The position numbers and the translations under genes were made by a program. Under the pieces are notes generated by a model that searched no databases, was not told the DNA's origin, and was given only the letters and a program-made list of their open reading frames with translations. From Planococcaceae bacterium UBA3370 (lineage in GTDB: Bacteria > Bacillota > Bacilli > Bacillales_A > Planococcaceae), in assembly GCA_002360295.1 (NCBI GenBank), contig DEQI01000149.1, forward strand, positions 1,375-6,842: 5,468 bases of DNA. Reading direction: 5' to 3'. How positions within the stretch are numbered: position 1 is the first letter of the stretch; each line of letters starts with the position of its first letter. This document shows positions 4,645 through 5,468 of this stretch, one piece after another.

Positions 4645-5468
4645 ATGTTAGAAAAACTAAATATATTTCTCCAAAAATACATAGCCATTTTAACACCTTT
4701 AAGTTTAGTAATAGGTGTTTTACTAGAAAATATAGGACAACATTTATTATTCCTCGTACCATGGTTATTTGCATTCATGACGTTTGTAGGAAGCTTAAAT
4801 ATGAAATTTAAAGATGTAAAAATATTTGTTAAGCATCCAGCACTCATTTTATTTTCTATTATATTTCTTCACCTATTAATGCCTTTATGGGCTTATTTCT
4901 TATCCACAATTATATTTGATGACCATTTATTGACAGTAGGGTTTGTATTATCCGTCGCGGTTCCAACTGGCGTAACAAGTATTATTTGGATCAATATTTG
5001 CAAAGGAAATTTGCCATTAGGTTTATCTATTATTTTAATTGATACTCTTCTTTCTCCATTCATCCTACCTTTCATGCTCTATATCGTTTCGGGTGAAAAA
5101 ATTCAATTAGATGTTGCATCACTTGTTCTTAATTTAATTTTGATGATTGTTATACCAACTATTTTAGGAATAGTAGTAAATGAACTTTCAAAAGGAGAAA
5201 TACCAAAGAAATTAGGAAAGAAACTCACTCCTTTTTCAAAACTGTGTTTATTCGCGGTCATTATGATTAATAGTAGTGCTATCGCTCCATACTTAATTGA
5301 TTTTAACTTACAATTAATTTCAATTATACTGTTAGTGTTTACAATTGCTGTATCAGGCTATATTTTTGCGTTCCTGATTGGTCGTTATATTTTAAAAGAC
5401 TATGCTCAAATGACTACCTTAGTATTTACAGGAGGCATGCGAAATATTGCTATTGGGGTAATTATTGC
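4645..5468 (+). CDS. BASS-family (bile acid:sodium symporter-like) transporter, 3' end beyond window
   Basis: ATG 4645 opens a frame that is still open at the right edge after 274 codons; the family is usually about 300-330 residues, so the last one or two helices are missing. The protein is almost wholly hydrophobic, with likely membrane segments near 12-28, 34-52, 65-90, 95-117, 124-149, 158-178, 198-218, 223-248 and one starting at 257. Two family marks are visible: AVPTGVTSIIWINICKGNLP (105-124) followed by LSIILIDTLLSPF (127-139), matching the core-domain crossover helix region, and GGMRNIAIG (263-271), matching the second crossover motif. BASS proteins carry organic anions such as bile acids, pantoate or keto acids with sodium; the substrate here is unknown. 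The start has SD AGAAGG 7 nt upstream. A possible -10, TATATT (4609-4614), has no good -35. The gap 4542-4644 otherwise shows nothing I can name. Confidence 0.85.
   Translation, partial: MLEKLNIFLQKYIAILTPLSLVIGVLLENIGQHLLFLVPWLFAFMTFVGSLNMKFKDVKIFVKHPALILFSIIFLHLLMPLWAYFLSTIIFDDHLLTVGFVLSVAVPTGVTSIIWINICKGNLPLGLSIILIDTLLSPFILPFMLYIVSGEKIQLDVASLVLNLILMIVIPTILGIVVNELSKGEIPKKLGKKLTPFSKLCLFAVIMINSSAIAPYLIDFNLQLISIILLVFTIAVSGYIFAFLIGRYILKDYAQMTTLVFTGGMRNIAIGVII

Noticed and set aside
4608..5075. Two open frames of 79 and 60 codons on the minus strand (4608-4847, 4893-5075)
   Set aside because: Both are antisense to the BASS-type transporter, which has a continuous frame and family motifs.
1..5468. 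Insertion sequence, CRISPR array, tRNA, rRNA or prophage marks
   Set aside because: I saw no transposase or integrase motif, no repeat-spacer series and no tRNA-like cloverleaf.

Overview
The window looks like ordinary chromosome from a low-GC Gram-positive bacterium of the Bacillales (Bacillus, Lysinibacillus or a relative). The DNA is AT-rich, Shine-Dalgarno (SD) sequences are strong and purine-rich, GTG and TTG starts occur, and most genes end at a hairpin terminator. The genus is inferred; no marker gene is present.

Layout. Positions 1-609 (minus strand) carry most of a LysE/ArgO-type amino-acid exporter that runs off the left edge. It is divergent from a full-length MocR-type regulator, a GntR winged helix fused to an aminotransferase-like domain (709-2133, plus). 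The 99-bp gap between them holds small palindromes and a direct repeat that could be the shared operator. The pair resembles the yisU/yisV neighbours of B. subtilis. A bidirectional hairpin (2156-2197) separates the regulator from a convergent, unrecognised 139-residue protein (2196-2615, minus).

The right half is a run of plus-strand genes: a metallo-beta-lactamase-fold hydrolase with a complete metal-ligand set (2937-3785), a RimJ/RimL-like GNAT acetyltransferase (3957-4487), and the first 274 codons of a BASS-family (bile acid:sodium symporter-like) transporter (4645 to the right edge). The hydrolase and acetyltransferase each have their own extended -10 promoter and their own terminator, so they are separate transcription units.

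The most interesting signal is in the 5' leaders of those two genes. Each reads promoter, SD, very short ORF (5 and 10 codons), inverted repeat, second SD, main gene. In the acetyltransferase leader, the 5' arm of a perfect 10-bp stem lies inside the short ORF and the 3' arm ends on the first base of the main SD. In the hydrolase leader, one segment can pair either with sequence just after the short ORF or with the main SD. This is the geometry of translational attenuation, as in the known cat and erm leaders. Neither gene is a known target, and the control itself is inferred from sequence alone. I see no insertion sequence, CRISPR array, tRNA or rRNA.
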